This document shows positions 9,811 through 19,038 of a stretch of 64,000 nt of DNA, piece after piece. This DNA comes from Paraburkholderia kirstenboschensis. GTDB taxonomy: Bacteria; Pseudomonadota; Gammaproteobacteria; Burkholderiales; Burkholderiaceae. The position numbers and the translations under genes were made by a program. The number at the start of each line of letters is the position of its first letter. The stretch's first letter is position 1. Under the pieces are notes generated by a model that had not been told where the DNA came from, searched no databases, and worked only from the letters and a program-made list of their open reading frames with translations. The DNA lies in the NCBI RefSeq assembly GCF_904848585.1, contig NZ_CAJHCR010000004.1:372001-436000 (forward strand), read 5' to 3'.

Positions 9811-10041
9811 TCAGTCCAATAGGCGCATCTGCCCGCGCGCTTCGAGTTGTTGCTGCTCAGCCACCTTTGACTTTCGGCGCCTGCGCGGCCCTTGGCGCAA
9901 GCACACCACCATAATAGTCTTGGCCTCGTCCTCGGTACATGCGAAACCATCGGGGCGCGTCACTGTGATCGTGTATTCCTCTTCAAGATCCGCCGGTCCG
10001 TGGCGAGGTTTTCCAGGTAACTCGAGGTAAATTTTGGGCAT
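9811..10041 (-). CDS. Small hypothetical protein
   Basis: 76 aa starting MPKIYLELPGKPRHGPADLE and ending in a basic segment (RQGPRRRRKSK) followed by a glutamine-rich tail. A GAAAGG lies about 11 nt upstream of the ATG. The middle (EEEYTITVTRPDG) has a beta-strand pattern. No family recognised. It stands alone beyond the trailer end of the CRISPR array and could be a chance frame, but composition and start context favour a real small gene. Confidence 0.35.
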   Translation of the reverse strand: MPKIYLELPGKPRHGPADLEEEYTITVTRPDGFACTEDEAKTIMVVCLRQGPRRRRKSKVAEQQQLEARGQMRLLD

Positions 10042-10558
10042 AGAAACGGACGCCTTTCAAAATAAGCTTGCATGCCAAATCATCCGCTACTGTCCCACCG
10101 TATCCTTGCAAGAATCAGTGCGCTCGCGAACTCTCGCACGCACCGTAGAGGCATCATGGCAGATTGTCTTCCGTCCTTTGCTGGCCGCGGCGCGCAACTA
10201 CGGGGATGTGTGCATTGCGTGAGCCGCATCTGAGCACGGGCCACTCCTTGTGTTCGGTATGGCAATCTTTCAATATCCCGGTCAACAGCAACGTCTTGAC
10301 TCTTAATCTGCAGGTCCAGTGTCCGAGTCACTCCCGCCCACCAACAAGTTCGAAAGGTTGCACGCGAAAACGTCACAACCCTTTTTCCATTCCCGCCTCC
10401 ATGTAGCCGCGGTGTAACCCGATTGGAGGCACGCCGGAGGCCCCTAGGGGAAGAATGCGACTCTGCCGTGGTCGTCTTCTTCCTGCCGGTCATAGTCCAA
10501 CACACGCGTCCAAAAACAGTGCGGCGTTGAGGTCACTGGCAAAGGCAGCCGGGATGCG
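10042..10558. other. No gene seen before the CRISPR array
   Basis: Frames in this interval lack recognisable motifs and ribosome sites. It was searched specifically for cas4, cas1 and cas2, which normally lie beside a type I-C array; no trace was seen. Confidence 0.5.
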
Positions 10559-11584
10559 GTTTCAACCTACGCGCCGTGAAGGCGCGACGCAATGAAGTTG
10601 ATCGGCAGATCCGGCGAACACTTATTTCAGCCCATGCGCCCATGAAGAGCGCGACTCGCGCTCGCATGCCATGAGTACCTGCCGATGCGGTTCCCAACCC
10701 ACACGGCCGTGGGAGACGCGACACTTCACTCCGCAGCACATCATTGTGAACGTGACAGCGGCTTTGAACCAAGTACGGCTGAGGCGCGACAGTGGATCGC
10801 GTGTTCCTTCTGCGTCTTCTTGATGTTTCAATCCTCGCGCCCGCCTGAGGCGCGACAATAACGCCTTTTGCACATCCTCACCGTCCTCCATGTTTCAATC
10901 CACACGGCTGCGTGAGGTGCGACCGATGAACGACGTAAGACATACCTAGCAGCGGAGTGTTTCAATCCACGCGCCCGCGTAGGGCGCGACGAACTTCAAG
11001 CCGATGCTGCAAAAGCAGTGGACGTTTCAATCCACGCGCCCTCGTAGGGCGCGACACGTGAACGCGATTCTCAACGAGTGCAAGCTGAAGTTTCAATCCA
11101 CGTGCCCGCGTGAGACGCGACCTTGTTATCCATCACGACACGCCTTCCATCACCATGTCCTTCATTCTATGCTCCCGCGTTAGGCGCGACGCGAAGGATG
11201 CCTCATCCTGCGGCGTTGGATAGCGTTTCAAGCCACGCACCTGCGTGAAGCGCGACCGCCTCGCCGCGGGACTACACGCTGTGCCACAACCTGTTTCAAT
11301 CCTCGCGCCTGCGTGAGGCGCGACCAGTTCTGCAACCAAGCCGCGATCTACAACTACAAGTTTCAATCCACGCGCCCACGTCAGGCGAAACGACTTCATT
11401 TCATCCATCGCATCGCGGATCAAGTTGTTTCAATTCCGCCGCGCGTGGGATGCGACTATCTTCCGATGATGCAGATCCCTATGGCCGCAGTGTTTCAATC
11501 CGCGCGCCCGCCCGGGCGCGAGCCGGTCAAATCAACGACCGGTGAGCGACGTGTTTCCATCTACGGGCCCGCATGAGGCGCCAC
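10559..11584 (-). CRISPR. Degenerate type I-C CRISPR array, 16 repeats
   Basis: Sixteen repeat units of about 32 nt are recognisable, beginning near 10559, 10624, 10690, 10761, 10825, 10892, 10959, 11024, 11090, 11159, 11225, 11293, 11360, 11427, 11492 and 11553, separated by spacers of mostly 33-37 nt (29-38 overall). Read on the minus strand the units follow the type I-C form GTCGCGCC...GGATTGAAAC, in the same orientation as the cas genes, so the crRNA precursor should run from 11584 towards 10559. No two repeats are identical: each carries 1-10 differences, and several have 1-3-nt length changes. Repeats at 10825, 10892, 10959, 11024, 11090, 11225 and 11293 are nearest consensus; those at both ends are worst. 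The central CACGC/GCGTG stem that Cas5 recognises survives fully in only a few units (for example 11225). Confidence 0.95.
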
Positions 11585-11732
11585 TCCGCACTCGAAGAGA
11601 AAGCACCTTTACAATCATTCAATGCTTGGCGAAACGGCCGGGAAATATTCGGATGTCTCCGGTCCGCGAAACTGACATGGAATTAACTGGTACGGCGGCG
11701 ATGGGGATCAGGTCCTGGTCTTCCTCGTCTAC
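11585..11732 (-). promoter_or_regulatory. Position expected for the CRISPR leader
   Basis: 148 nt between the end of cas7 and the first repeat. It includes an AT-richer patch around 11600-11650 but no clear promoter or leader motif. With no adaptation genes a leader would be needed only for transcription, and the array could instead be read through from cas7. Confidence 0.3.
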
Positions 11733-12584
11733 TCAGAAGCCATCCATGATTTCGGGCTCGAGCCCGGTCAACGCGTTATACAGCACCCGCTCGTCGAAGG
11801 ACCCATCGGGCTGCAGCAACGAACGCAAGGTCTCGTGAACCTTCACAGAAGAGCATTGACCCAGCTTCGACCGGTGCTTCCACCAGACTACCTTGAGAAC
11901 ATACATGCTGCCTTCTGGCCGACCCGACGACGCATCATTTTCGAGCAGCCGGGGAAGCTGAACCTTGATGAGCTCCGCGTCCGAATCACTGAACCCGGTA
12001 CGCTCGGCCAGTTGCGGATTGATGCTGCCGTAGGTTTCATAGATGCCAAAATCCACCCGATACTTCATGCCCATCGTATCGGACCCGCGTTTGCTTCCAT
12101 CGCCGCTGCTGTTCACGCTTTTCGTGATCTGGGTGCTCGTGATACTCACGGGCTCCCTGCTGAATGCTGACTGAATCGTGACCGGCCCGCGGACACCGAA
12201 CGAAACGCCCGCGGCGTCATCGTCCCTCCCGAAGGCGAAGAGCTGACCAAACGCACGGACGTCAAACCATCGGGTGCACGCCTCGTGGGCGATTTCATCC
12301 CTGCTCATCCCTTTCTTGAGCTTGCCTTTCCCCAGCGCGCTTTCGAAGCGGCTGCGCAGACTGACTTCGCCATCGTTCTTGCGGTCATCGGATTGGACGA
12401 AGATGGCCTGGCCGGTTTCCTGTAAACGGTCGCGCAGTTTGCGCTTGAGGCAGACGTCGGTGATCTCACCGTTGCCCGAATAGTCCGTCCTTGGCCGATT
12501 GCCGTTAAGCGGATCGCCGTTGGGGTTGGCATTTTTGACGCAGAGAATGAGCGCGAAATCGATCTTGTTTTGCAACGTGGTCAT
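11733..12584 (-). CDS. cas7: Type I-C Cascade backbone protein Cas7 (Csd2)
   Basis: 283 aa, normal for Cas7c/Csd2. The N-terminus contains IDFALILCVKNANPNGDPL followed by RPRTDYSGNGEITDVCLKRK, the conserved opening of the Csd2 family with its glycine-rich RNA-binding loop. A later block (ARTGFSDSDAELIKV-like, near residue 190) and the ending TGLEPEIMDGF also fit. Several copies polymerise along the crRNA to form the Cascade backbone. It is the last gene of the cas operon, 17 nt after cas8c, and is followed directly by the array, where cas4-cas1-cas2 would usually come. Reading frame intact. Confidence 0.95.
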   Translation of the reverse strand: MTTLQNKIDFALILCVKNANPNGDPLNGNRPRTDYSGNGEITDVCLKRKLRDRLQETGQAIFVQSDDRKNDGEVSLRSRFESALGKGKLKKGMSRDEIAHEACTRWFDVRAFGQLFAFGRDDDAAGVSFGVRGPVTIQSAFSREPVSITSTQITKSVNSSGDGSKRGSDTMGMKYRVDFGIYETYGSINPQLAERTGFSDSDAELIKVQLPRLLENDASSGRPEGSMYVLKVVWWKHRSKLGQCSSVKVHETLRSLLQPDGSFDERVLYNALTGLEPEIMDGF

Positions 12585-12601
12585 GTTGTTTGCCTCTCAG
12601 G

Positions 12602-13015
12602 TCAGTCGTTACTCTCGTTTTCCGGCGCTTCTTCCGGAGCTGCGTCTTCCTGGGCACCGGCATAGAGATCCTTACGCTGGCAGTGATACGCGAGCAGGAA
12701 TTCCGCTGAGAGCGGGGAATCGTTTTGAAACTGCTCTGGATCAAAGGAAGCGAGAACTTCATCCAGCTGGCGCTCCCGATCGATCAGAAATCCCGGAGCA
12801 CGGGACCGCAAGCGGATCTTGTAGGGTGTGAGCTGCAACTCCAGCGTGCGCCACGTTGAGTATGGCCTGTCCGCGAAGCGCTGCATTAGCCGAACGGCAT
12901 TGGTGGCGCGATTTTCACTGGCGTTGCGGAGAGCGAAGCCTTCGAGGTTCTCCGCCAGCGCAAGCAGGCGACCGTATAGGTAGTCGCGACTGGCGCGACC
13001 AGTTTCGAGTGCCAT
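12602..13015 (-). CDS. cas11c: Putative Cas11c from an internal start in cas8c
   Basis: In-frame ATG at 13015 within cas8c, giving 137 aa beginning [20 protein letters not shown]. An AAAGGA lies 8 nt before it, a good ribosome site inside the coding sequence. Type I-C systems are known to make the small helical subunit Cas11c from an internal start near the 3' end of cas8c, with a product of roughly this size, which completes the inner belly of Cascade. The site and length are seen here; actual translation is inferred. Confidence 0.65.
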   Translation of the reverse strand: MALETGRASRDYLYGRLLALAENLEGFALRNASENRATNAVRLMQRFADRPYSTWRTLELQLTPYKIRLRSRAPGFLIDRERQLDEVLASFDPEQFQNDSPLSAEFLLAYHCQRKDLYAGAQEDAAPEEAPENESND

Positions 13016-14503
13016 TTGATAGTTCCTTTCCCGATGTTTTCCCTTGAACAATGAACAGGCGATTCCAAGGCATTTTTCCCATTCCCATGGCTCCATGGCG
13101 ACGCGGTTGGCAACCCGGCGTCGTGTTGCATCGAGAAGGTCTTGAGAAACCGCGATTCCATCCACAATGCAGGACAGCAGTCGCTCGCGCGTTGCGGCTT
13201 CCAGTTTCTCGCCGACGCGCTGGCCAAAAGCAGCCTGCGCAACGTCGCGTGGTGCAGGCGCACCGATAAATTTCAGGCTCTTGCCAAAGTTTTGGGGCCA
13301 GGCAAAGGCCCGGTGCCAGTGCTCGACGCGCCGCAGGAATTCGGAACCAGACAGTTCCCGATAGAACGTAATCGACAACCGTCCGGGCGTGGCTGAGTCA
13401 AGTGCAAGGACCTGCACCCCCTTCGAAGCGTCGAGGCGCGCGTGGTAACCGTCAATCGCCAGCTTGAGTTTCTTAGCGAAAATCTCGCCGGCACTTGGAT
13501 CCCCCGCCTGCGTCACCGACACGGCCAGACCCTGAAAGGTGTCCATCATAGGGTCGGGGACGTCGATCCCTTCCATACTCCAGCACATAATGACTTGGCT
13601 GCCCCGGCGAGAGCCCTGCCGCTCAATCAGCCAGCGCAACGCGTTGTGCGCTTTCTGTGTCACCTCATAGCCGACCCCGACAGCTTGCCCCGCATCGATG
13701 AAACGGCCGCGGAACGTGAAGCCGTTCCTATCGTTGGTCGAAATCAGCTTGCCCTTGTCGCCGCCGCTGCGAAGCTTGCCCGGATGCTGCCGCGCCAGCC
13801 TGGTCACCCTGCCCTCTACCATGCAGTAACCGTGTACCGCCGCAGTGGTCGCGTAGTAGTCGATCCACGCATCTCGCAAACTCGGATCCTCCCAAGTGCC
13901 GGACGCCTCGCTGGTATCTTCGACCCGCCAGCGCACGAAGGCATCTTCGGGCAGCTGCCCAGGTGAGAGTGCCTTAATGATTCTAGGTGCCTGATCCTTG
14001 TCGCCGGCCCACTGCTTGACGAGACGGCCAGACCTATCAACGGGAAGAATTTTCGCTTTGATCAAATCTTCGACCATGCGGCCACGCCTGACGTACTTGA
14101 GAATCGCATCGAGCTTCGGATGTCCATGCGCGGATCCGGCCCAGGCCGAAATCTGGGACAGGTAATCGCGCTGCGGCTCGCCCGGATCACCGGCAAAACC
14201 CGACGTGACTTCGCCGCCATGCGCAAGATAATCGCCAGCCACGTATTGCAGCTTGTCGCACAACGGATGACTGACCGGCCTGCTGCCGGACCGACCACCC
14301 GATGCTTCGGTGCACGGAATGAGCGTCGTGCAGTGCTCCTTCTCCAGCACGGAAGCGCGACGAAAGCGGCCCCGCCCGTCGAGAGCGATCTCGACCTGCA
14401 CCTGCTGCGTGGTGTGGGCGATCGGCATTAAACGGATAGATCCATCCGGTTCACGACCGTAACAGGTCTCGAAGGTTTCGTGGAGTTTTTGCAGCCAGCT
14501 CAT
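12602..14503 (-). CDS. cas8c: Type I-C large subunit Cas8c (Csd1)
   Basis: 633 aa, within the usual 570-650 range. It opens [16 protein letters not shown] and has the Csd1-typical segments [17 protein letters not shown] and [18 protein letters not shown] in the first third. Cas8c recognises the PAM and helps start R-loop formation in the Cascade complex. The ATG overlaps the stop of cas5 by 4 nt (ATGA). The C-terminal part is helical and likely doubles as a separately translated Cas11c (see the entry at 12602-13015). The tail is acidic ([15 protein letters not shown]). Frame intact. Confidence 0.93.
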   Translation of the reverse strand: MSWLQKLHETFETCYGREPDGSIRLMPIAHTTQQVQVEIALDGRGRFRRASVLEKEHCTTLIPCTEASGGRSGSRPVSHPLCDKLQYVAGDYLAHGGEVTSGFAGDPGEPQRDYLSQISAWAGSAHGHPKLDAILKYVRRGRMVEDLIKAKILPVDRSGRLVKQWAGDKDQAPRIIKALSPGQLPEDAFVRWRVEDTSEASGTWEDPSLRDAWIDYYATTAAVHGYCMVEGRVTRLARQHPGKLRSGGDKGKLISTNDRNGFTFRGRFIDAGQAVGVGYEVTQKAHNALRWLIERQGSRRGSQVIMCWSMEGIDVPDPMMDTFQGLAVSVTQAGDPSAGEIFAKKLKLAIDGYHARLDASKGVQVLALDSATPGRLSITFYRELSGSEFLRRVEHWHRAFAWPQNFGKSLKFIGAPAPRDVAQAAFGQRVGEKLEAATRERLLSCIVDGIAVSQDLLDATRRRVANRVAMEPWEWEKCLGIACSLFKGKHRERNYQMALETGRASRDYLYGRLLALAENLEGFALRNASENRATNAVRLMQRFADRPYSTWRTLELQLTPYKIRLRSRAPGFLIDRERQLDEVLASFDPEQFQNDSPLSAEFLLAYHCQRKDLYAGAQEDAAPEEAPENESND

Positions 14504-15234
14504 GCGACCACTCCCACCTCACGCGCCTCGGAATCGACGTCAAGCAGAGTGCTGCTGATACCGAATTGCTTGCCAGTCATATCCCGTACGAATTTGTGCT
14601 CACCGCATGCCTCCGGGCGCGGAAACCGGATATAGCCGTTCGCCATGGTCGGACGCCAGAAACGGGCGTGCAACTCCGGCTTGCCGATTTCATCCGGGTA
14701 GTCGAAGCCATGGAACATCATGCCGAGAGCCAGCTCGCCGTCCTGATCTAGTGCCCCGGCGCCCTCCCCAAAGACACAAGGCTCGACATAACCCTGACAG
14801 TCCCGAGTTCCCAGAAAGATGTCCTGGCGGCCGCCTCGTTCCAGGCTGCGCGTAGCAATCGCGAAATGCTTGCCGTCGATTCGATCCTTCTTGAGTTCCG
14901 GGCGATGGAGATTCCACTCGAAGTGCGCCCGCAACTGGTACTCGACATCTGCCAGGAACGTGTAGATCGCAAGATCATTGCCCCCGCCATAGTCCAGCGG
15001 CTTGACACCTTTGGTCTGCGTCCGGATCCGCTTCATGACCCGGATCTCGTCGATGATCCATATCAGGGTGGGCTTCCAGTAAATCGACTTGGCCACCCCC
15101 TTCAACGCTTCATAGGTCGGGACGTGATATGAGCATTTCTCGCCGCCGACCTTCGTCAGCGGGTCCGTAAACAGCCCATACCGCCCCTTCAGCCTAAATT
15201 CGATCGTATTTCGCGGTACTTTTTGTAATCCCAT
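14500..15234 (-). CDS. cas5: Cas5c, crRNA-processing endoribonuclease of type I-C
   Basis: 244 aa. It starts [20 protein letters not shown], followed by [20 protein letters not shown] and [20 protein letters not shown], the classic Cas5d/Cas5c N-terminus. Type I-C has no Cas6; Cas5 cuts the repeat hairpin in the pre-crRNA and caps the 5' handle in Cascade. No cas6 was seen here, which agrees. The gene follows cas3 by 24 nt and overlaps cas8c by 4 nt. It must work on unusually variable repeats in this locus, so many array units may not be processed. Confidence 0.95.
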   Translation of the reverse strand: MGLQKVPRNTIEFRLKGRYGLFTDPLTKVGGEKCSYHVPTYEALKGVAKSIYWKPTLIWIIDEIRVMKRIRTQTKGVKPLDYGGGNDLAIYTFLADVEYQLRAHFEWNLHRPELKKDRIDGKHFAIATRSLERGGRQDIFLGTRDCQGYVEPCVFGEGAGALDQDGELALGMMFHGFDYPDEIGKPELHARFWRPTMANGYIRFPRPEACGEHKFVRDMTGKQFGISSTLLDVDSEAREVGVVA

Positions 15235-15258
15235 ACGACGACCTCCTTCATTGACGGC

Positions 15259-17733
15259 TTAGGCAGACAACCCGAAGTGTTCGTTGTAGTAAGGGCGATC
15301 CAGGGTGTAGATGCGCAATTCATCACTAATGGGCCGCAGCGCACCCATATTGCTCAACTTCTCGAAAACGTTCGGAAAGACATTGACGGTGTACCGCTGC
15401 GCTTTGCGCAGCAAGGAAGACGCTTTGGCCAGGTTGGGCGACCCGCAAAGGTCGTCGACCAACGCCATGCCTTCCTTCCCGTACGGCACGACGATGCCCT
15501 GCGTTGGCGCATCGATCGCCATGAAGAGCTGGCTGGCGGTCATGAAGGGCTGCCGGAACAGGTAAGTCGGCGGCGTGTTGTGACGGTACTTGTACTCCCT
15601 GACCAAGCGCTCATTGGTCGATAGCAGCTCCAGCAATGTGCCGCTGTAACCCACCCCATCATCCGTCAAGGGATAACTCATGTCCGCGGCACGCTGGAAG
15701 AAATAGTAGCGGTAGTAATCACTCATGGCCTGCGTGCCGAGAAGGTTGGCACCGTACCGATCCGGATCGGCACGATAGTCGTCCAGTACCCGCTTCGCGT
15801 GCTCCCGACCAATCGCGATGTCCGGCAGGGTGGCCAGCAGCTCGTTGGCCGGGTCAACGATATAGACATGCCCTTTCTCCAGCCGGCCATTGCGGTTGCA
15901 GCGGCCGGCGGCCTGGGCGATGGAGTCCAGACCCGCCAGACAGCGGATCGCCACGTCGAAATCCACATCGACGCCCGCCTCGATCAACTGGGTGCTGATA
16001 CAAAGCACGGGCGCGCAGGTACCAGGCTCGAGTCGCTGGCGTACCTTGCCTAGTTCCACCTGTCGATGCGCGGGGCACATGTCGGTGCTGAGGTGGATGA
16101 GACAGTCCGGGTCAATCTCGGCGCTCAGCAGCTCGAATAGGCTTCGCGCCACAGCCTTGGTGTTGACGACTACTAGGCAACTGCCGGTATTGCGGAATTG
16201 CTCGAGCGCCAGCCGTGCGATTTCCTCATCTCGCCAGCCGCCGGGTTTGCGCAGGTCGTGAACCTCCACACGCTTCAGTGCGTCGAACAGGGCTGTAACG
16301 TCAGGGATCAGATCTGCCTCGGGTGAAACTCGTACCGCGCCCTTCTCGGGGTCAACCTTGTCCAACAGCGGCTGCGTGGCCGTGCACAGGAGCACGGTAC
16401 TGTTGCACTGCTCGACCAGGAAATTGATCGCGTTGCTAAACAGGTGCACGCAGCGGATCGGCAAGGTTTGAACCTCGTCGAACACCAGCACACTGTTTGC
16501 AAGCTGGTGCATGCGCCGCGCGCTGCGCGTGCCATGACCGAACAGCGTTTCAAGAAATTGCACCGTCGTCGTGTAGACGACCGGCGCATCCCAATCTTCG
16601 CTCAGAATCTTCTCGAGCCATGTTTGCCGTTCTGGCGTGAGGTTGCTGTGATGCTCCAGGACCACATGGCCCTGATCTTGCGGTGCATCGGCGGGCTCGA
16701 GCACGCGGCGCACCGCGCTCGCGTTCTGGTCGATAATTGACGTGAAGGGTATGACGTAAATAATGCGATCGAGCTTTCGATGCTCGGCGTGGTGCAAGCC
16801 GAAGCGCAGGCTTGCAAGCGTCTTCCCGCCACCGGTCGGGACGGTCAGGGGATAGATGCCCTTACCCCGCGTTGCTGCAGCCAGACACCAGTTCGAAATG
16901 TCGCGACGCAACGCATCAATCGGCTGTGGCGCTTCGAGCGCAACAAGATAACGCTCCAGCCGCCCTATCAGGTCCGGCCACCGGGCATATTCGCCGTGCT
17001 GGCGCAATCCCGCTCGGCCCGGCTTCTCAAAGTCGGCGGTGTCGATGCGATCGCCTGCAATCAGGCAACTGAACAGGAAACGCACAAGCAGGCCAAATTG
17101 CTCGAAACGCGGAATCAGGGCACCAGGATTCGCGCTCGTGATGCGCTCCCTTATGCGCATGACCTCTGCCAGCAACTGAGGATCATTCAGTACGTCTCGA
17201 CTGCGCGAGAGGATATCGGCATCTGCGACCTTGCATACTTCGTCCAGATGGGTAAGGTTATGATCCTTGCCCATACGGCGCACGAAGTTGTCGTCACCGT
17301 CTGGCGCAACGCAGTCTATTAACCCGGAGTGGTGGGATGCAATACAGAGCGCAGCCAGCTGAGCGGCGCAGTTTGCGTCAATGTCATGACGCGAACCCGC
17401 TGAATGCTGCCAGACAAACTGTGCGCCAGCAGTGGAATGGTCGATCTTGCCTTTGAGTCTGCCGGCATCGACCCATGTTTCGTCCTCGTCGGGATTTAGG
17501 TGCCCGGTTGCAGATTTCAGATAATTCTGGAAGTCGTGACCGTACTTTCCCAGATCATGGAGCAGGCCGAGCAGTTCGCCGAGCAACGGCATGCCGATCT
17601 TGCCGCCAAAAAGCTTTCCCCAGAACGCTACCGCCCACAGATGATCGGCAAGGGGCTGCCATTGGCGGTCTGACTCCCTGTAGTGCGCGACGATGTGCGG
17701 GTCACCAGGGGCGGGGCTTTTCAGTCCATCCAT
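15259..17733 (-). CDS. cas3: Cas3 nuclease-helicase, type I-C
   Basis: 824 aa, full length. The N-terminal HD nuclease shows LLHDLGKYGHDFQ near residue 55 and ASHHSGL near residue 132. The SF2 helicase part shows Walker A PTGGGKTLASLRFG near residue 300, motif II FDEVQTLP near residue 418, LLCTATQPLL, and STQLIEAGVDVDFD with QAAGRCNRNG towards the C-terminus. Cas3 is recruited by Cascade and degrades the target DNA. It is the first gene of the operon; the divergent WYL gene begins about 135 nt away with a palindrome between them. All catalytic motifs look intact, so interference may still be possible. Confidence 0.96.
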   Translation of the reverse strand: MDGLKSPAPGDPHIVAHYRESDRQWQPLADHLWAVAFWGKLFGGKIGMPLLGELLGLLHDLGKYGHDFQNYLKSATGHLNPDEDETWVDAGRLKGKIDHSTAGAQFVWQHSAGSRHDIDANCAAQLAALCIASHHSGLIDCVAPDGDDNFVRRMGKDHNLTHLDEVCKVADADILSRSRDVLNDPQLLAEVMRIRERITSANPGALIPRFEQFGLLVRFLFSCLIAGDRIDTADFEKPGRAGLRQHGEYARWPDLIGRLERYLVALEAPQPIDALRRDISNWCLAAATRGKGIYPLTVPTGGGKTLASLRFGLHHAEHRKLDRIIYVIPFTSIIDQNASAVRRVLEPADAPQDQGHVVLEHHSNLTPERQTWLEKILSEDWDAPVVYTTTVQFLETLFGHGTRSARRMHQLANSVLVFDEVQTLPIRCVHLFSNAINFLVEQCNSTVLLCTATQPLLDKVDPEKGAVRVSPEADLIPDVTALFDALKRVEVHDLRKPGGWRDEEIARLALEQFRNTGSCLVVVNTKAVARSLFELLSAEIDPDCLIHLSTDMCPAHRQVELGKVRQRLEPGTCAPVLCISTQLIEAGVDVDFDVAIRCLAGLDSIAQAAGRCNRNGRLEKGHVYIVDPANELLATLPDIAIGREHAKRVLDDYRADPDRYGANLLGTQAMSDYYRYYFFQRAADMSYPLTDDGVGYSGTLLELLSTNERLVREYKYRHNTPPTYLFRQPFMTASQLFMAIDAPTQGIVVPYGKEGMALVDDLCGSPNLAKASSLLRKAQRYTVNVFPNVFEKLSNMGALRPISDELRIYTLDRPYYNEHFGLSA

Positions 17734-17811
17734 AGTTGGCTTTGTGCAGTTGTGTAGGACTGCGGCAAATCACGGCTATTCCGCGCGCAAATACATCGCC
17801 TTGTACGACAT

Positions 17812-17848
17812 GTTGCACAGCCTAATTCTTGGATGATAGGCTGTCAAC
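17812..17848. promoter_or_regulatory. Inverted repeat between cas3 and WYL regulator, likely operator
   Basis: Left arm GTTGCACAGCCTA (17812-17824) and right arm TAGGCTGTCAAC (17837-17848) are complementary over 12 bp apart from one extra base in the left arm, with a 12-nt centre. It lies in the divergent promoter region, 20 nt before the WYL start. WYL regulators such as BrxR and CapW bind such imperfect palindromes in front of their own defence operons. Binding here is inferred. Confidence 0.6.
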
Positions 17849-17868
17849 ATCGATCATTGCGAAGTGTC

Positions 17869-18699
17869 ATGCCACAGAAGCCCCATAAGTCCAATCCTGA
17901 CGTATTGCCGCCGACAATCCTGCAGCGTCTCGCACACATTGAGCGCTGTCTCTTCTGGAAAGGGGAACTGCAGCGCGCGGATCTCGTGAATACGTTTGGC
18001 ATCAATCCCGCCCAGGCAGCGATGGATTTCCGACTTTACATGGAGCGCCACCCCGGCAACATGGACTACAACAAGTCCAGGAAACGTTATCTGCCGCTAT
18101 CCGGGTTCCAGCCGCAAGTGATTAAGCCGACAACGCTCGACGAGTTCGTGCCGATGACGTCGCCCCGGATTCCCGTCGCCACGTGGCCACTGCCTAAAAG
18201 GCGAGCCACGCCCCAAGTGCTGCTCGCAATGGTGACGGCGGTCAGGGAACGGCACAAGATCGAGGTGAAGTATCAGTCGATGACGGGTGAAACGCCAACT
18301 TGGCGATGGCTGTCGCCGCACGCGTTTGCTACTGATGGTGAACGGTGGCACGTGCGGGCTTTCTGTCATACGCTCGGCGACTTCCGGGATTTCGTGCTAG
18401 GCCGCATTCTGTCGACACGCCACGGGAAACCTGGCGGCGAGGATCCCGCGTTCGATCAGGAGTGGAGCACGACAGTTGAAGTCACGGTGACGCCGAATCC
18501 GGATCTCGACGCGGGCAAGCGTGCAGCCATCGCGGCGGAATACGATCTTCCCCCCAAGACGCTGAAGCTGACACTCGAGTTGCCAGAGTCGATGCTGTTC
18601 TACGTGAAAGCGAAATTTGCCCCGGAAACGGATCCAAACCCCGCTGCGCACCAGATTGTCGTTGGGCGCCAAGACATCAATCCCAAAAAGCGGCGTTGA
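17869..18699 (+). CDS. WYL-domain transcriptional regulator (BrxR/CapW-like)
   Basis: The ATG at 17869 gives 276 aa; an earlier ATG at 17833 falls within the inverted repeat and is less likely. The N-terminal third (QRLAHIERCLFWKGELQRAD...FGINPAQAAMDFRLY) is a winged helix-turn-helix. The middle contains IEVKYQSMTGETPTWRWLSP and WHVRAFCHTLGDFRDFVLGR, the WYL ligand-sensing domain. The C-terminus (TLKLTLELPESMLFYVKAKF) is a WCX-like dimerisation domain. This order matches BrxR of BREX and CapW of CBASS, which repress their systems until a nucleic-acid signal appears. Being divergent from cas3 with a shared palindrome, it probably represses the cas operon and itself. Confidence 0.85.
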   Translation: MPQKPHKSNPDVLPPTILQRLAHIERCLFWKGELQRADLVNTFGINPAQAAMDFRLYMERHPGNMDYNKSRKRYLPLSGFQPQVIKPTTLDEFVPMTSPRIPVATWPLPKRRATPQVLLAMVTAVRERHKIEVKYQSMTGETPTWRWLSPHAFATDGERWHVRAFCHTLGDFRDFVLGRILSTRHGKPGGEDPAFDQEWSTTVEVTVTPNPDLDAGKRAAIAAEYDLPPKTLKLTLELPESMLFYVKAKFAPETDPNPAAHQIVVGRQDINPKKRR

Positions 18700-19038
18700 T
18701 AAATGCATCACCCGCGAGCACAACGCCGCCGCCATAATTCGCGAGAGTCCGTCGAGCATGGTGACACGAGCAGCACAAGTTTAAGGTAGCGCTTCTGCGC
18801 TTCGTCGTAGATGACAACGCTGCGTGCAATTCAATTCAGCCCCGCTCACAACTCCGCCAGCGCGGCACTATGCCCGGGCCGGAGTGGGGCGAAATGCAGA
18901 AAATTAACCCTACGATTGTCGCCGTACGGAATAGTAACGGAACCCAATCCATCCCATGAACCACCGAACAACCGTGTCGCCAACCGAATCAGTCAGTAAC
19001 TCGCCTGACATAACAACATCTATGCAAGGGCAGGTTTG
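18700..19038. other. Intergenic between WYL gene and hsdM
   Basis: No gene seen. The last 15 nt before hsdM contain AAGGG as a ribosome site. No clear promoter or terminator was found. Confidence 0.5.

Noticed and set aside
9602..10558. Hidden cas4, cas1 or cas2 beyond the array
   Set aside because: No Cas1, Cas2 or Cas4 motif (such as the Cas4 cysteine cluster) was found in any frame.
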